A DNA stretch of 64,000 nucleotides from Deinococcus roseus (GTDB lineage Bacteria > Deinococcota > Deinococci > Deinococcales > Deinococcaceae). Positions 41,172-51,365 of the stretch are shown here, piece after piece. The stretch is from positions 56,353-120,352 of the forward strand of contig NZ_BMOD01000015.1 in NCBI RefSeq assembly GCF_014646895.1, given 5' to 3'. Under the pieces are notes generated by a model. That model did no database searches. It was not told the DNA's origin and worked only from the letters and a program-made list of their open reading frames with translations. How positions within the stretch are numbered: the stretch's first letter is position 1; each line of letters begins with the position of its first letter. The translations under genes and the position numbers were made by a program.

Positions 41172-41212
41172 CACCTCCGTTTCCCTTAAGTTGAGAAACG
41201 GAGGTGTTTTTT
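41172..41212 (+). terminator. Terminator whose 3' arm carries the next gene's ribosome-binding site
   Basis: Perfect 12-base arms CACCTCCGTTTC (41172-41183) and GAAACGGAGGTG (41195-41206), 11-base loop, six T (41207-41212), then ATG at 41214. The 3' arm contains GGAGG, the only ribosome-binding site of the following gene. Confidence 0.85.
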
Positions 41213-41213
41213 G

Positions 41214-42317
41214 ATGGGCAGGAACTCACTCGTGCTGGGCATGGTTTTACTGGCATCCTGCAGCTTTGCAGCGGACCTCAAGCTTCAGAAAGTCATCGAC
41301 AACCTGAGCAGCCCTCTGGGCGTCACCAGTGCCATGGATGGCAGCAACCGGCTGTTTGTGGTGCAGCAAGGGGGCCTTATTCGCATTGTCAAGAATGGCA
41401 AGCTGCTGTCCGAGCCTTTTCTGGACATCCGTTCCCTCACCAGTGCAGGCGGAGAACGGGGCCTGCTGGGGCTGGCTTTTGCCCCCAGTTATGAAAAGTC
41501 AGGGTTTTTCTTTGTGAATTACACCGATCGCAGTGGCAACACCCAGGTGGTGCGCTACAAAGTCAGCAAAGATGCAGACCAGGCAGATCCCAGAAGCGCC
41601 CAGAAGGTGCTGAGCGTTCAGCAGCCTTACGCCAACCACAACGGAGGGCATCTGGCCTTTGGCAAAGACGGCTACCTTTACATTGGCATGGGAGATGGTG
41701 GATCGGGAGGCGACCCCCAGAACAACGGTCAGAACCTGAACACTTTCCTGGGCAAAATGCTGCGGCTGGATGTCAGCTCTCTGCCCTACAAAATTCCAAA
41801 AGACAACCCTTTTGTGGGCAAAGACGGCAAGGATGAAATCTGGGCTTATGGCCTCAGAAACCCCTGGCGTTACAGCTTTGACCGCCAGACCGGAGATTTG
41901 TGGATTGGGGATGTGGGTCAGGGCGAATACGAAGAGGTGGACTTCCAGAAAGCCAACTCCAGAGGTGGAGAGAATTACGGCTGGCGGCTGATGGAAGGCA
42001 AGCACTGCTATGAACCCGGCCAGAATTGCGACAAAGGCAACCTGGAAAAACCCGTGCATGAGTATTCCCACTCGGATGGGCAGTCCATCACGGGTGGTGT
42101 GGTGTACCGGGGCAAAGCCATTGCTGACCTGAAAGGCACCTACCTGTATGGCGATTTTGCCAGCGGAAAACTCTGGGGCATCACCCTCAGTGGCAGCAAG
42201 GTGAGCAACAAATTGCTGCTGGACACTGGTTTGCAGATCAGCAGTTTTGGAGAAGATGAAGCTGGCGAGGTGTACATCACCGATTACAGCGGATCCCTCT
42301 ACAAACTCACCGACTGA
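41214..42317 (+). CDS. PQQ-dependent sugar dehydrogenase (soluble aldose dehydrogenase type)
   Basis: A 367-residue periplasmic enzyme of the glucose/sorbosone dehydrogenase family. A signal peptide (MGRNSLVLGMVLLASCSFAAD) precedes a six-bladed beta-propeller with ERGLLGLAFAPSYEKSGFFFVNYTD, HNGGHLAFGKDGYLYIGMGDGGSGGDPQNNGQN and ENYGWRLMEGKHCYEPG. A TTG at 41211 is an alternative start. GGAGG lies inside the stem of a terminator hairpin immediately upstream, so translation or transcription here depends on read-through and opening of that structure. Convergent with cutA. Confidence 0.9.
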   Translation: MGRNSLVLGMVLLASCSFAADLKLQKVIDNLSSPLGVTSAMDGSNRLFVVQQGGLIRIVKNGKLLSEPFLDIRSLTSAGGERGLLGLAFAPSYEKSGFFFVNYTDRSGNTQVVRYKVSKDADQADPRSAQKVLSVQQPYANHNGGHLAFGKDGYLYIGMGDGGSGGDPQNNGQNLNTFLGKMLRLDVSSLPYKIPKDNPFVGKDGKDEIWAYGLRNPWRYSFDRQTGDLWIGDVGQGEYEEVDFQKANSRGGENYGWRLMEGKHCYEPGQNCDKGNLEKPVHEYSHSDGQSITGGVVYRGKAIADLKGTYLYGDFASGKLWGITLSGSKVSNKLLLDTGLQISSFGEDEAGEVYITDYSGSLYKLTD

Positions 42318-42318
42318 T

Positions 42319-42645
42319 TCACTCCAGGCTGTCTGAGATCCAGCTCAGGTACTTTTCTGATCCCTGCGCAATGTCCAGAGCAATCACCTCTGGTGTGCCG
42401 TAAGGGTGAAGGTCCAGGATGCGCTGCTGCAAGGCAGCGTATTTTGCTTTTTCGGTTTTGATCAGGAGCAGGATTTCACTGTCCTGCTGGATTTTTCCTT
42501 CCCAGTGGTACAGGCTGAGGACCTGGGGAATCAGGTTGACGCTGGCGCACAGCTTTTCTTCAAGCAGGGTATGGGCCAGGGTTTTTGCGGTTTCGAGGTC
42601 TGGGGCACTCACCAGAACCACCTGATGGATGGAGGTTACAGTCAT
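42319..42645 (-). CDS. cutA: Divalent cation tolerance protein CutA
   Basis: A 108-residue trimeric protein with the family blocks VVLVSAPDLETAKTLAHTLLEEKLCASVNLIPQVLSLYHWEGKIQQDSEILLLIKT and YGTPEVIALDIAQGSEKYLSWI. TATACT (42652-42657 on plus numbering) is six bases upstream of the ATG, a leaderless layout. Role in copper or divalent-metal tolerance is inherited from E. coli and not proven here. Two bases separate its stop from the sugar dehydrogenase stop. Confidence 0.9.
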   Translation of the reverse strand: MTVTSIHQVVLVSAPDLETAKTLAHTLLEEKLCASVNLIPQVLSLYHWEGKIQQDSEILLLIKTEKAKYAALQQRILDLHPYGTPEVIALDIAQGSEKYLSWISDSLE

Positions 42646-42676
42646 GGGGCCAGTATAACCCCGCAAAATCACTACC

Positions 42677-42708
42677 TTGACAGACTACATAATTAAACTA
42701 TATAGTCT
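42677..42708 (+). promoter_or_regulatory. Promoter/operator of the first PadR module
   Basis: TTGACA (42677-42682), 18-base spacer, TATAGT (42701-42706). Inverted repeat AGACTA (42682-42687) / TAGTCT (42703-42708) brackets the promoter, a likely PadR autoregulatory operator. Confidence 0.65.
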
Positions 42709-42726
42709 ATCTACAGAGGAGGTGAC

Positions 42727-43053
42727 ATGAGTCAACAGATGTTAAAAGGCCACCTGGACATGATCCTGCTGTCCATCATTGAGCCAGAACCCACCTATGG
42801 ACTGCGCATCATTCAGGAAGCACAGATTCGCACCACAGGCTATTTTGATTTCAAGGAGGGCAGCCTCTACCCTGCCCTGCACCGTCTGGTGGAACAGGGG
42901 TTTCTGAGCACCGAAATGCGCCCATCCAGCACTGGAGGGGCACCCCGCAAGTATTACTGCATCACCGAGACAGGCAAAAAAGAACTTGCCCGAAAACGGG
43001 AAGAGTGGAAGACTTTTTCCCAGGCTGTCAACACCCTTGGAGGCATTGCATGA
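42727..43053 (+). CDS. PadR-family transcriptional regulator (module 1)
   Basis: A 108-residue winged-helix regulator. It has the PadR layout MLKGHLDMILLSIIEPEPTYGLRIIQEA, FKEGSLYPALHRLVEQGFLSTEMRPSSTGGAPRKYYCITETGKKELA. GAGGAGGTGAC precedes the ATG. Its stop overlaps the start of the permease-prefix membrane protein (ATGA), so the two are coupled. Members of this type are controlled by small molecules or proteins and usually regulate the adjacent partner operon. Confidence 0.92.
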   Translation: MSQQMLKGHLDMILLSIIEPEPTYGLRIIQEAQIRTTGYFDFKEGSLYPALHRLVEQGFLSTEMRPSSTGGAPRKYYCITETGKKELARKREEWKTFSQAVNTLGGIA

Positions 43054-44123
43054 ACGCATTGAATCATTATTTGAAACAGGCCACCCGCGGGCTTCCCAGA
43101 AAGCAAAAAATTGAACTCTGGCAGGAACTGGAAGCAGACATCCTGGAGCGCACGAACCAGCACCGGGCCTTTGGCATGACCGAACATGAAGCCCTGCAGA
43201 AAACCCTGGCCCAGATGGGGCAACCTGCAGCCATTCAAAAAGGCATGCAGCAGGTGTACCTGATGCCCAGAATCACCCGGTTTGGGGCAGGCACATTGCT
43301 GTCAGGGGTGCTGCTGATGTCTGCCACTTCCAGCATTCATGCTGAACTTTTGATCACCACCAAGCCTCCTTTGCCTTACTGCACCACCGAGAAAATTTCA
43401 GCAAAATGCACCCAGGCGTATTTCAATCTGTATCACAGCTGGGTTGAAGTCACCAGTTTAAAGGCAGAGCTTGAAAAAGCGGGCATCAAGACTGAAATCC
43501 TGCATGGGAAACTCAAGGTGAACATGCCTCAAAAAACCCTGTATTTTTCACTGAAAAACCACATTTCCAATTGGGGGGAAGGGACTGTTTTTCAGCGGGC
43601 AGGGAAAACCTACATCAGCATGAATGATTTCTTGAATGCACTTCGTAGAAAGGCACCTGGAGCAGCAAAACTGACAGGTGCAAAAGAACCCATCTTGCAC
43701 CTGCAAAACGCCCAGATTCCATTGCCCAATTACAATGCCCATCTTGTGCTTGCCAGCAATCTGGGCATGTACCTCATGGAGCAGCATGGCTGGAAACAAT
43801 TTGGCTATGGCTCCAACCTGCAAGAACAGCCCCTCCTGACCGTCAGAACCCAGGCCCATTCAAAAACCTCCTATGCACTCATTTTTCGCAATGCGGCTGG
43901 AAATCCGACCATCGAAATTGGCGATGGGCAAAAAGATGGAAGCATTGTTTTCAACACCAGCTTTCCTCATCCAAAGAAATTCTATGCTGTTCAGGATTTC
44001 AAAAAATTGTCACCTTACCCCAGAAAGGGCAGATACCCTGCCTTGCTTCTGGAATTGAATGGCATCCTGAACGACACCACCCAGCCTTACACCAGAATCA
44101 TGCAGGATGTTCAGTTTCCCTGA
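43050..44123 (+). CDS. Membrane-anchored protein with permease-prefix (HAAS-like) N-terminus (module 1)
   Basis: A 357-residue protein. The N-terminal segment ALNHYLKQATRGLPRKQKIELWQELEADILER matches the permease-prefix or HAAS pattern found upstream of FtsX-like permeases and after PadR genes. One membrane segment is near residue 85 (FGAGTLLSGVLLMSATSSIHAELL). The remainder is extracytoplasmic and beta-like, containing a segment YFSLKNHISNWGEG and QFGYGSNLQEQPLLTV, without named family. ATGA overlap to the PadR gene indicates coupling. Confidence 0.75.
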   Translation: MNALNHYLKQATRGLPRKQKIELWQELEADILERTNQHRAFGMTEHEALQKTLAQMGQPAAIQKGMQQVYLMPRITRFGAGTLLSGVLLMSATSSIHAELLITTKPPLPYCTTEKISAKCTQAYFNLYHSWVEVTSLKAELEKAGIKTEILHGKLKVNMPQKTLYFSLKNHISNWGEGTVFQRAGKTYISMNDFLNALRRKAPGAAKLTGAKEPILHLQNAQIPLPNYNAHLVLASNLGMYLMEQHGWKQFGYGSNLQEQPLLTVRTQAHSKTSYALIFRNAAGNPTIEIGDGQKDGSIVFNTSFPHPKKFYAVQDFKKLSPYPRKGRYPALLLELNGILNDTTQPYTRIMQDVQFP

Positions 44124-44126
44124 AGC

Positions 44127-44777
44127 TCACTCCACCTCACTCCTGAGCTGTTCCAGAAATTGACGCATCACCCCAATTCTTTTTTCCCCCTCTTCCCGGG
44201 CAGACATTGTATGCATCTGCCCGGGAAGTTTGAACAGTTTCACAAAGAAGTGGTCGATGGTGTAGGTCAGGTCATCGAATTCCCGTTCTTCTCCAAAAGG
44301 GTCTTCTGCATGGTAAAGGGCACGTCCCATGCTGCCTCCCAGCATCAGGCAACGGGCAATGCCAATGGAGCCCACAGCATCCAGGCGGTCTGCATCCTGC
44401 ACAATTCTGGCTTCCAGGGTTTCCGGGACAACTCCAGCAGAAAAACTGTGGGCATGAATGGCATGGTGGATGGCCTGCAGGTGCTGCTCTGGATAACCCA
44501 CCTCAAGCAGGTAAGCCACAGCAGCATCTGCTGCAAGTTTTGAAGCCTGCTTGCGCTGGGGGGAATCCTTGGGCACCACCACGCAGTCATGAAGCCAGGC
44601 TGCAGGGACCACCACCTCGAGCACAGCCTGTTCCTGCAGGGCAATTCGGCGGGCACTGAGCACCACCCGCCGGATGTGTTCCAGATCATGCCCTGCATCA
44701 AAGCTGGCGTGTTCCTGCAAATGGTTCTGAAAGCGGTGCTCCCATTCAGAGAGGGAAAAGGTGGGCTGGGATGACAT
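44127..44777 (-). CDS. HD-domain hydrolase
   Basis: A 216-residue metal-dependent phosphohydrolase. The HD motifs are HDLEHIRRV (residues about 31-39) and WLHDC (about 62-66), then IQ/VQDADRLDAVGSIGIARCL with the second Asp. The family pattern resembles YedJ-type HD hydrolases. TATACT plus seven bases (GCGGGGC) before the ATG at 44777 gives a leaderless start; the ATG at 44798 is rejected. Its start is only 21 bases from the end of the SAHH-like gene on the same strand. Confidence 0.85.
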   Translation of the reverse strand: MSSQPTFSLSEWEHRFQNHLQEHASFDAGHDLEHIRRVVLSARRIALQEQAVLEVVVPAAWLHDCVVVPKDSPQRKQASKLAADAAVAYLLEVGYPEQHLQAIHHAIHAHSFSAGVVPETLEARIVQDADRLDAVGSIGIARCLMLGGSMGRALYHAEDPFGEEREFDDLTYTIDHFFVKLFKLPGQMHTMSAREEGEKRIGVMRQFLEQLRSEVE

Positions 44778-44797
44778 GCCCCGCAGTATACCGGACA

Positions 44798-46081
44798 TCA
44801 GCCGACCTCCCGGAAACGCACAGCCTGGGCGCTGCCAAAATGCCCTTCAAAGAGTTCGGCATTGTGCATTTCGGTTTCCCGGTCCAGTTGCCCCACAAAA
44901 CCGGTGGTTCCAGCTCCCTGCAGCAGGGCCTTGACCCCGGACAGAATGGCAGCCTGCACCAGATAAATGTAGGGTCCCACCTCTGCCCCATGAATGAAAT
45001 TCACTGCATTTCCGTGGTTTCCCAGGTGCAAGGTGTGGTCTGCAAAACGCAGGCGGCTGAAATCTCCATCCCTGTGCAGGCTGTCACAGCGCTCAAAAAT
45101 CTGGGGGTCCAGTTCATCGTCTGCAGAAGTCACCGAAAACGCATGCACATGGGGTTTCAGCTGAGGCATGTCCTGCAAGGTCAGTGCCCGATTTCCTGTG
45201 GCACAGAAGAAAATGTCACTGGCCTGCAAGAGTTCAGGGCGCGGCTTCACCCGGTGGTTGATGCACTGGGCGTAAATGCGCTGGCTGGGATCGATGTCCC
45301 ACACGTACACCTCGTATCCCCTGGCCCGCAGGTTGTGGGCGATGCTCTGCCCGATCTTGCCAAACCCAAACACCGTGATCACCTGATCTGCAAACAGCAA
45401 ACCCTCCTGCCTGAGCAGCGCTTCTGCAGAAAACACAATGGATTTCCCGACGTTCCAGTCCTCGGTGCGTTTGGCCAGACTGCGGGCCACCGACAGACAG
45501 GGAACCGGCAGGGGCACCACCGATTCGTATTTCTGGTGGCCGTTTTCGGTGTCTTCCACCACCCCCAGGAAACAATCTCCAAAATGTTGTTTCAGGTCAT
45601 GCACCACCCGATGAAAGTACCCTCCAATGTCGATGATCATGAACCGTCCAGAGGGCTTCAATTGCTCCAGAAAGCCAATCACCTGTGCTGCATTGGCGGT
45701 GAACAGGCGGTCCAGAAAATACACTGGATAGCGCTTCTGAATTTCGGGCAAATGCTGGTCACTGATGCTGCGGGGCTTGGGAATCACAGCCAGGACTTCT
45801 CCCACCCTCTCCAGGGCTTTCAGAAAAGGCAGAAGGCTGCGCAGCACATGGCCCACAACCACAAAACCCACACCCGTGTGGGTCATGGGGTAGAGCACCT
45901 GGCTGAAGAAAAGGCTGGCTTTTTCGGGTTCGATCAGGCGGCGGTCTGCAGGAATGAACATGGGACCCTCCCAGGGGGATGTGAGTGTGGGGGCGGAAAT
46001 GGTGAGATGGAGGAGGTCAGCACTGTGCAGAAGAGGGGGCAGAAGAGAGATGGCCTCTTTCTTCAGTTGCTGCTCATTCAT
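44798..46081 (-). CDS. SAHH-like Rossmann protein, not adenosylhomocysteinase in context
   Basis: A 427-residue protein with the NAD-binding blocks of adenosylhomocysteinase (TVFGFGKIGQSIAHNLRARGYEVYVWDIDP; IFFCATGNRALTLQDMPQL; VHAFSVTSADDELDPQIFE) but without recognisable catalytic N-terminal motifs. The first half has a different region (PSISDQHLPEIQKRYPVYFLDRLFTANAAQV). The ATG at 46081 is chosen because it begins MNEQQLKKEA; the other at 46117 is inside the upstream terminator. It sits just before an HD hydrolase, so the pair may act on a common modified nucleoside or cofactor. Function unassigned. Confidence 0.7.
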   Translation of the reverse strand: MNEQQLKKEAISLLPPLLHSADLLHLTISAPTLTSPWEGPMFIPADRRLIEPEKASLFFSQVLYPMTHTGVGFVVVGHVLRSLLPFLKALERVGEVLAVIPKPRSISDQHLPEIQKRYPVYFLDRLFTANAAQVIGFLEQLKPSGRFMIIDIGGYFHRVVHDLKQHFGDCFLGVVEDTENGHQKYESVVPLPVPCLSVARSLAKRTEDWNVGKSIVFSAEALLRQEGLLFADQVITVFGFGKIGQSIAHNLRARGYEVYVWDIDPSQRIYAQCINHRVKPRPELLQASDIFFCATGNRALTLQDMPQLKPHVHAFSVTSADDELDPQIFERCDSLHRDGDFSRLRFADHTLHLGNHGNAVNFIHGAEVGPYIYLVQAAILSGVKALLQGAGTTGFVGQLDRETEMHNAELFEGHFGSAQAVRFREVG

Positions 46082-46109
46082 GGTCGGAGATTCCTGTACA
46101 GATCTAAAA

Positions 46110-46143
46110 GGAATCACCCTTACACAGATGTAAGGGTGATTCC
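46110..46143 (-). terminator. Terminator of the DUF3187-like gene
   Basis: Perfect 15-base arms (46110-46124 and 46129-46143) with loop CAGA, followed on the minus strand by CTTTTAG. Confidence 0.85.
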
Positions 46144-46173
46144 TGAGTGCATGGGGCTGGATGGGTCAGAGAT

Positions 46174-47052
46174 TCAGGGACACGGCCATTCCTGTGCGGT
46201 TGAGAGGGTGACATCTGGCAGGGCAGGGGTCAGGTCTTCCTGAAACCCCATCCCCACAACCACCAGACGGAAAGACACCGTGGGATCAGCAAAAGTGCCC
46301 CCTGTTCTAAAAGGACTGCTGCGCACCTCGGTTTCCAGCCGGACAGGCAGGTTCCAGGGCAAAGCAGTCCATGCTTTCAGGCCATACTGGGACTGCAACC
46401 CCAGAGGAGCAACCTGTGTGTCAGCAGGATTGAGCACCCAGCCCAACTGACCCACCACGCCTGCTGCTGCATTTCCATAACCCAGTTGTACACTGCTTTT
46501 CCAGGCCCCAGAGCCCAGAAATTGCTCTGGTCTGCCTGTGGGGAAGCCAAAGGTGGTCTTCACCCAGAAGGTGTCGATGGGGTAAGCCCATTGCAGAGAA
46601 ACATCTCCCAGACCAAAAGCAGGCGCACTGTAATAACGCTGCTCCCCATCGGCCAGGCGGTAAAAAGACAGGTTGCGGTTGCGTTCCGGGTTGACAATGC
46701 GGTTCATGCGGATGACCTGGTGATACACATCCAGTGGTGCGTCCAGCACCCCTCCCCACACATACTGCACGGGAACCGAAACCCCAAATTCCCCCACAGG
46801 GGTGAAAGTCCGGGCTGTCAGCTCCAGTTTCCACGCTTCGGCATCGATGCCCATCTCTCCCCAGTCTCCCCTGCTGTAAGACTGCTCGTTGGCAATGCTG
46901 AAATTGAAGCCCAATCTGCATCCCTCAGACAGTGGAATCTGCCCGAAAGGAGACAGCACCGTGCTGTGAATCAGGCTGTTCGACTCGGGAAGCAACAACT
47001 GGGCTGTGGCACTGCCCAGACACAGCAGCATCAGGGAGAGAAGGCGTTTCAC
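46174..47052 (-). CDS. Outer-membrane-type protein, DUF3187-like
   Basis: A 292-residue secreted protein with a signal peptide (KRLLSLMLLCLGSATAQ) and a beta-strand-rich body with alternating aromatic residues (YSAPAFGLGDVSLQWAYP, YGLKAWTALPWNLPV). It resembles DUF3187-like beta-barrel proteins, which I recall in outer membranes. The start is uncertain: GTG at 47052 fits a signal peptide, while GTG at 47070 and 47085 are in frame too. It is terminated by a strong hairpin. Confidence 0.6.
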   Translation of the reverse strand: MKRLLSLMLLCLGSATAQLLLPESNSLIHSTVLSPFGQIPLSEGCRLGFNFSIANEQSYSRGDWGEMGIDAEAWKLELTARTFTPVGEFGVSVPVQYVWGGVLDAPLDVYHQVIRMNRIVNPERNRNLSFYRLADGEQRYYSAPAFGLGDVSLQWAYPIDTFWVKTTFGFPTGRPEQFLGSGAWKSSVQLGYGNAAAGVVGQLGWVLNPADTQVAPLGLQSQYGLKAWTALPWNLPVRLETEVRSSPFRTGGTFADPTVSFRLVVVGMGFQEDLTPALPDVTLSTAQEWPCP

Positions 47053-47155
47053 AGAAAACCATTCTGTCACAGGTGGTCCGGGCACAGGTGTGGAAGATCA
47101 TGCAGCAAAGAACCTCCCCTGCGGCGCAAGGGAGGCTGGGCGAAGGTGAGGTGTT

Positions 47156-49051
<1,896 letters not shown>

Positions 49052-49443
49052 GGTCGTCCTTTCGGTGTACGGCTCAAATCCAGTGGTGCAAATCCAGAGG
49101 ATCTGTGAATGTGCGGTGTCAGGGTTCTGTCTGCCCAGAGGGTGAATTCAACCCGCCTTTGCATCTAGACCACTTTTAACCGGGTTCAGTACACGCGACT
49201 ATAAACGTACCATGTCAGAGGTGTGTCAAAAAAGACCCTCTTCAGCTTCGTGTCAGACTTCGGGTCATACGTAAAACGTTTTTTGCTGCACCTGCAGGAG
49301 TTTCAAATTCTCCCCCTGCATCCTTCATGCTTTGATCGCTCAAACTTTACAAAAACAAAGTGTCATTTCTTACAGCCATATCTGTCTGCAATCCAGCAAA
49401 AACCCTCCGAGAGGTCCCGGAGGGTCGCATCAACACCTGAAAT
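49052..49443. other. 392-base region between cpdB and lpdA
   Basis: A minus-strand promoter candidate for cpdB lies at 49198-49229: TTGACA (49224-49229), 20-base spacer, TATAGT (49198-49203). The other end holds the lpdA terminator near 49404-49428. In between I see no gene. Confidence 0.5.
49404..49428 (-). terminator. Terminator-like hairpin after lpdA
   Basis: Stem ACCCTCCG / CGGAGGGT with a short loop between 49404 and 49428; followed on the minus strand by TTTTGCTGG. Confidence 0.75.
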
Positions 49444-50835
49444 TCAGCGGTTGGAGATGTGGATGGCCTGACGGTGCACGTGCTCTGCGGCTTCCAGCAC
49501 CGCTTCACCCAGCGTGGGGTGGGCGTGAATGGTGAGGGCAATGTCAGAAACAGTGGCCGCCATTTCCAGACCCAGTGAAGCTTCACCCAGCATGTCAGAA
49601 GCGTGGGGACCCACGATGTGCACGCCCAGCAGCAAATCGGTGTCTGCGTCAGAAACCATCTTCACAAAACCATCGGTGCTTTGCAGGGTCATGGCGCGAC
49701 CACTGGCAGCGAAGGGGAACACCCCTGTCTTGACCTTGTAGCCTTTGTCTTTGGCTTCCTGCTCGGTCAGGCCCACCCAGGCGAATTCTGGGCTGGTGTA
49801 CACCACACCGGGAATGGCCACCACATCCATGGCGCTCTTCTTCCCAGCAATGACCTCTGCAGCCACCAGACCTTCTTTCATGGCTTTGTGGGCCAGCATG
49901 GGGTTTCCGGCCACATCGCCAATGGCGTAGATGTGAGGCACACTGGTCTGCAGTTTGTCGTTGATTTCAATGAAACCCCGGTCGCTGATCTTCACGCCCA
50001 CCCCTTCCAGGTTCATGCCTTTTGAGCGGGGACGGCGACCCACGGCCACCAGCACCCGGTCAAAGACCTCGGTGCGTTTGGCTCCGGTTTCCACACTTTC
50101 AATTTCCACATGCAGACCATCAGCTTTTTTCTCGAACTTGTTGGCCTTGGTGCGGACCTCAATTTCGATGCCCTGCTTCTTGATGGCCTTCACAAATTCC
50201 TTGACGGCATCTGCATCTGCACCCGGAATCACCTGGGGAGCAAACTCGATGACTTTGACTTTGGAACCCAGGTTGTTGTACACGTGGGCAAACTCAAAGC
50301 CAATCACACCCCCACCAATGCAAAGCACCCGGCCAGGAATGGGATCGGGAACCACCAGAGCACCCGTGGAATCCACGATGTCCTGCTGGTCAATGGGGAA
50401 AGTGGGCAGGCTTGCAGGCTCAGATCCAGTGGCAACAATGATGTTCTGGGCGGTGATTTTCTGGTCTCCGACCTGCACGGTGTGGGCATCCAGGAATCTG
50501 GCCTCTCCGGTCACCACGGTGATCTTGTTGCCTTTCAGCAGGCTGCTCACCCCGCCGGTCAGGCGTTTGACGATGCCCTCTTTCCAGCCATTGAGTTTGG
50601 CAACGTCCAACTTTGTTTCATTGAAGGTGAGTCCGAACTCCTTGGCGTGCTTGCTCTCGGCCATCTGTTCGCCCGCGTGCAAGAGGGCCTTGGTGGGAAT
50701 GCATCCCACGTTCAGGCACACGCCCCCGACTGCGCCCATCTCTGCAACGGCAGTCTTGAGTCCCAGTTGTGCAGCACGAATCGCAGCGTGGTATCCGCCA
50801 GGACCCGCACCAATCACCAATACATCGTAATCCAT
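49444..50835 (-). CDS. lpdA: Dihydrolipoyl dehydrogenase
   Basis: A 463-residue FAD flavoprotein, E3 of the pyruvate/2-oxoglutarate dehydrogenase complexes. It has VIGAGPGGYHAAIRAAQLG, the redox-active disulfide CLNVGC (Cys40, Cys45), the NAD motif GGGVIGFEFAHVYNNLGSKVKV, DVAGNPMLAHKAM and the active His-Glu block ALTIHAHPTLGEAVLEAAE. The ATG at 50835 is typical; the frame extends to 50952 without other signal. No E1/E2 genes are adjacent, so it probably serves complexes encoded elsewhere. Confidence 0.94.
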   Translation of the reverse strand: MDYDVLVIGAGPGGYHAAIRAAQLGLKTAVAEMGAVGGVCLNVGCIPTKALLHAGEQMAESKHAKEFGLTFNETKLDVAKLNGWKEGIVKRLTGGVSSLLKGNKITVVTGEARFLDAHTVQVGDQKITAQNIIVATGSEPASLPTFPIDQQDIVDSTGALVVPDPIPGRVLCIGGGVIGFEFAHVYNNLGSKVKVIEFAPQVIPGADADAVKEFVKAIKKQGIEIEVRTKANKFEKKADGLHVEIESVETGAKRTEVFDRVLVAVGRRPRSKGMNLEGVGVKISDRGFIEINDKLQTSVPHIYAIGDVAGNPMLAHKAMKEGLVAAEVIAGKKSAMDVVAIPGVVYTSPEFAWVGLTEQEAKDKGYKVKTGVFPFAASGRAMTLQSTDGFVKMVSDADTDLLLGVHIVGPHASDMLGEASLGLEMAATVSDIALTIHAHPTLGEAVLEAAEHVHRQAIHISNR

Positions 50836-51058
50836 AGGTCTCTCCTTCGTTTCCCCGAATCCGGGGCTGTTGAAAAGGCTGCAAGGCAGCACACAAACCA
50901 AAAATGTCAGCGGAGCTGTTCTGGGCCTGTCCAGAGGCAGGCGAAGACACACCGCTAACCAGTTTAACCCTGAAAATCAGAATGCACCAAGGTCAAATTG
51001 ACTTTTTCCAGACAGCCAGAATCCTCTGCTGTTCCAGAGCACAGGATTCAGAGGTCCA

Positions 51059-51286
51059 TCATCTTTTTTTCTCATTCCCCCGTTTGAAATTCCCGGTGAT
51101 CCGGGCCAGCAGCAACTGCTCCTGCGCCGGGGTGGCAGCGTCCAGTTGTTTGAGCAGTTTTTCGGCTTCTTTGTCTTTGTAGGTGCGCACGTGCTTGCCC
51201 CCGTAATACACGAAAAGTTTGCCGTCTGCGTGGGCCTTGTAGCTGAAGGGTTGTTCTTCTAAAGCTCCGTGTTGATCGATGGGCAT
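51059..51286 (-). CDS. Small conserved hypothetical protein
   Basis: A 75-residue protein beginning MPIDQHGALEEQPFSYKAHADGKLFVYYGGKHVRTYKDKEAEKLLKQLD. TAGGCT lies six bases before the ATG (51293-51298 on plus numbering), a leaderless layout. The pattern (FVYYGGKHVRTY, then a basic tail GNFKRGNEKKR) repeats what I recall from small Deinococcus proteins, without a known function. Confidence 0.68.
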   Translation of the reverse strand: MPIDQHGALEEQPFSYKAHADGKLFVYYGGKHVRTYKDKEAEKLLKQLDAATPAQEQLLLARITGNFKRGNEKKR

Positions 51287-51365
51287 GAACCCAGCCTAGA
51301 AGAACAACCTTAAAAACACATCAAACGGGTGGCTTATCCAGCCTGCTGCAGGCCCATCAGACCAC

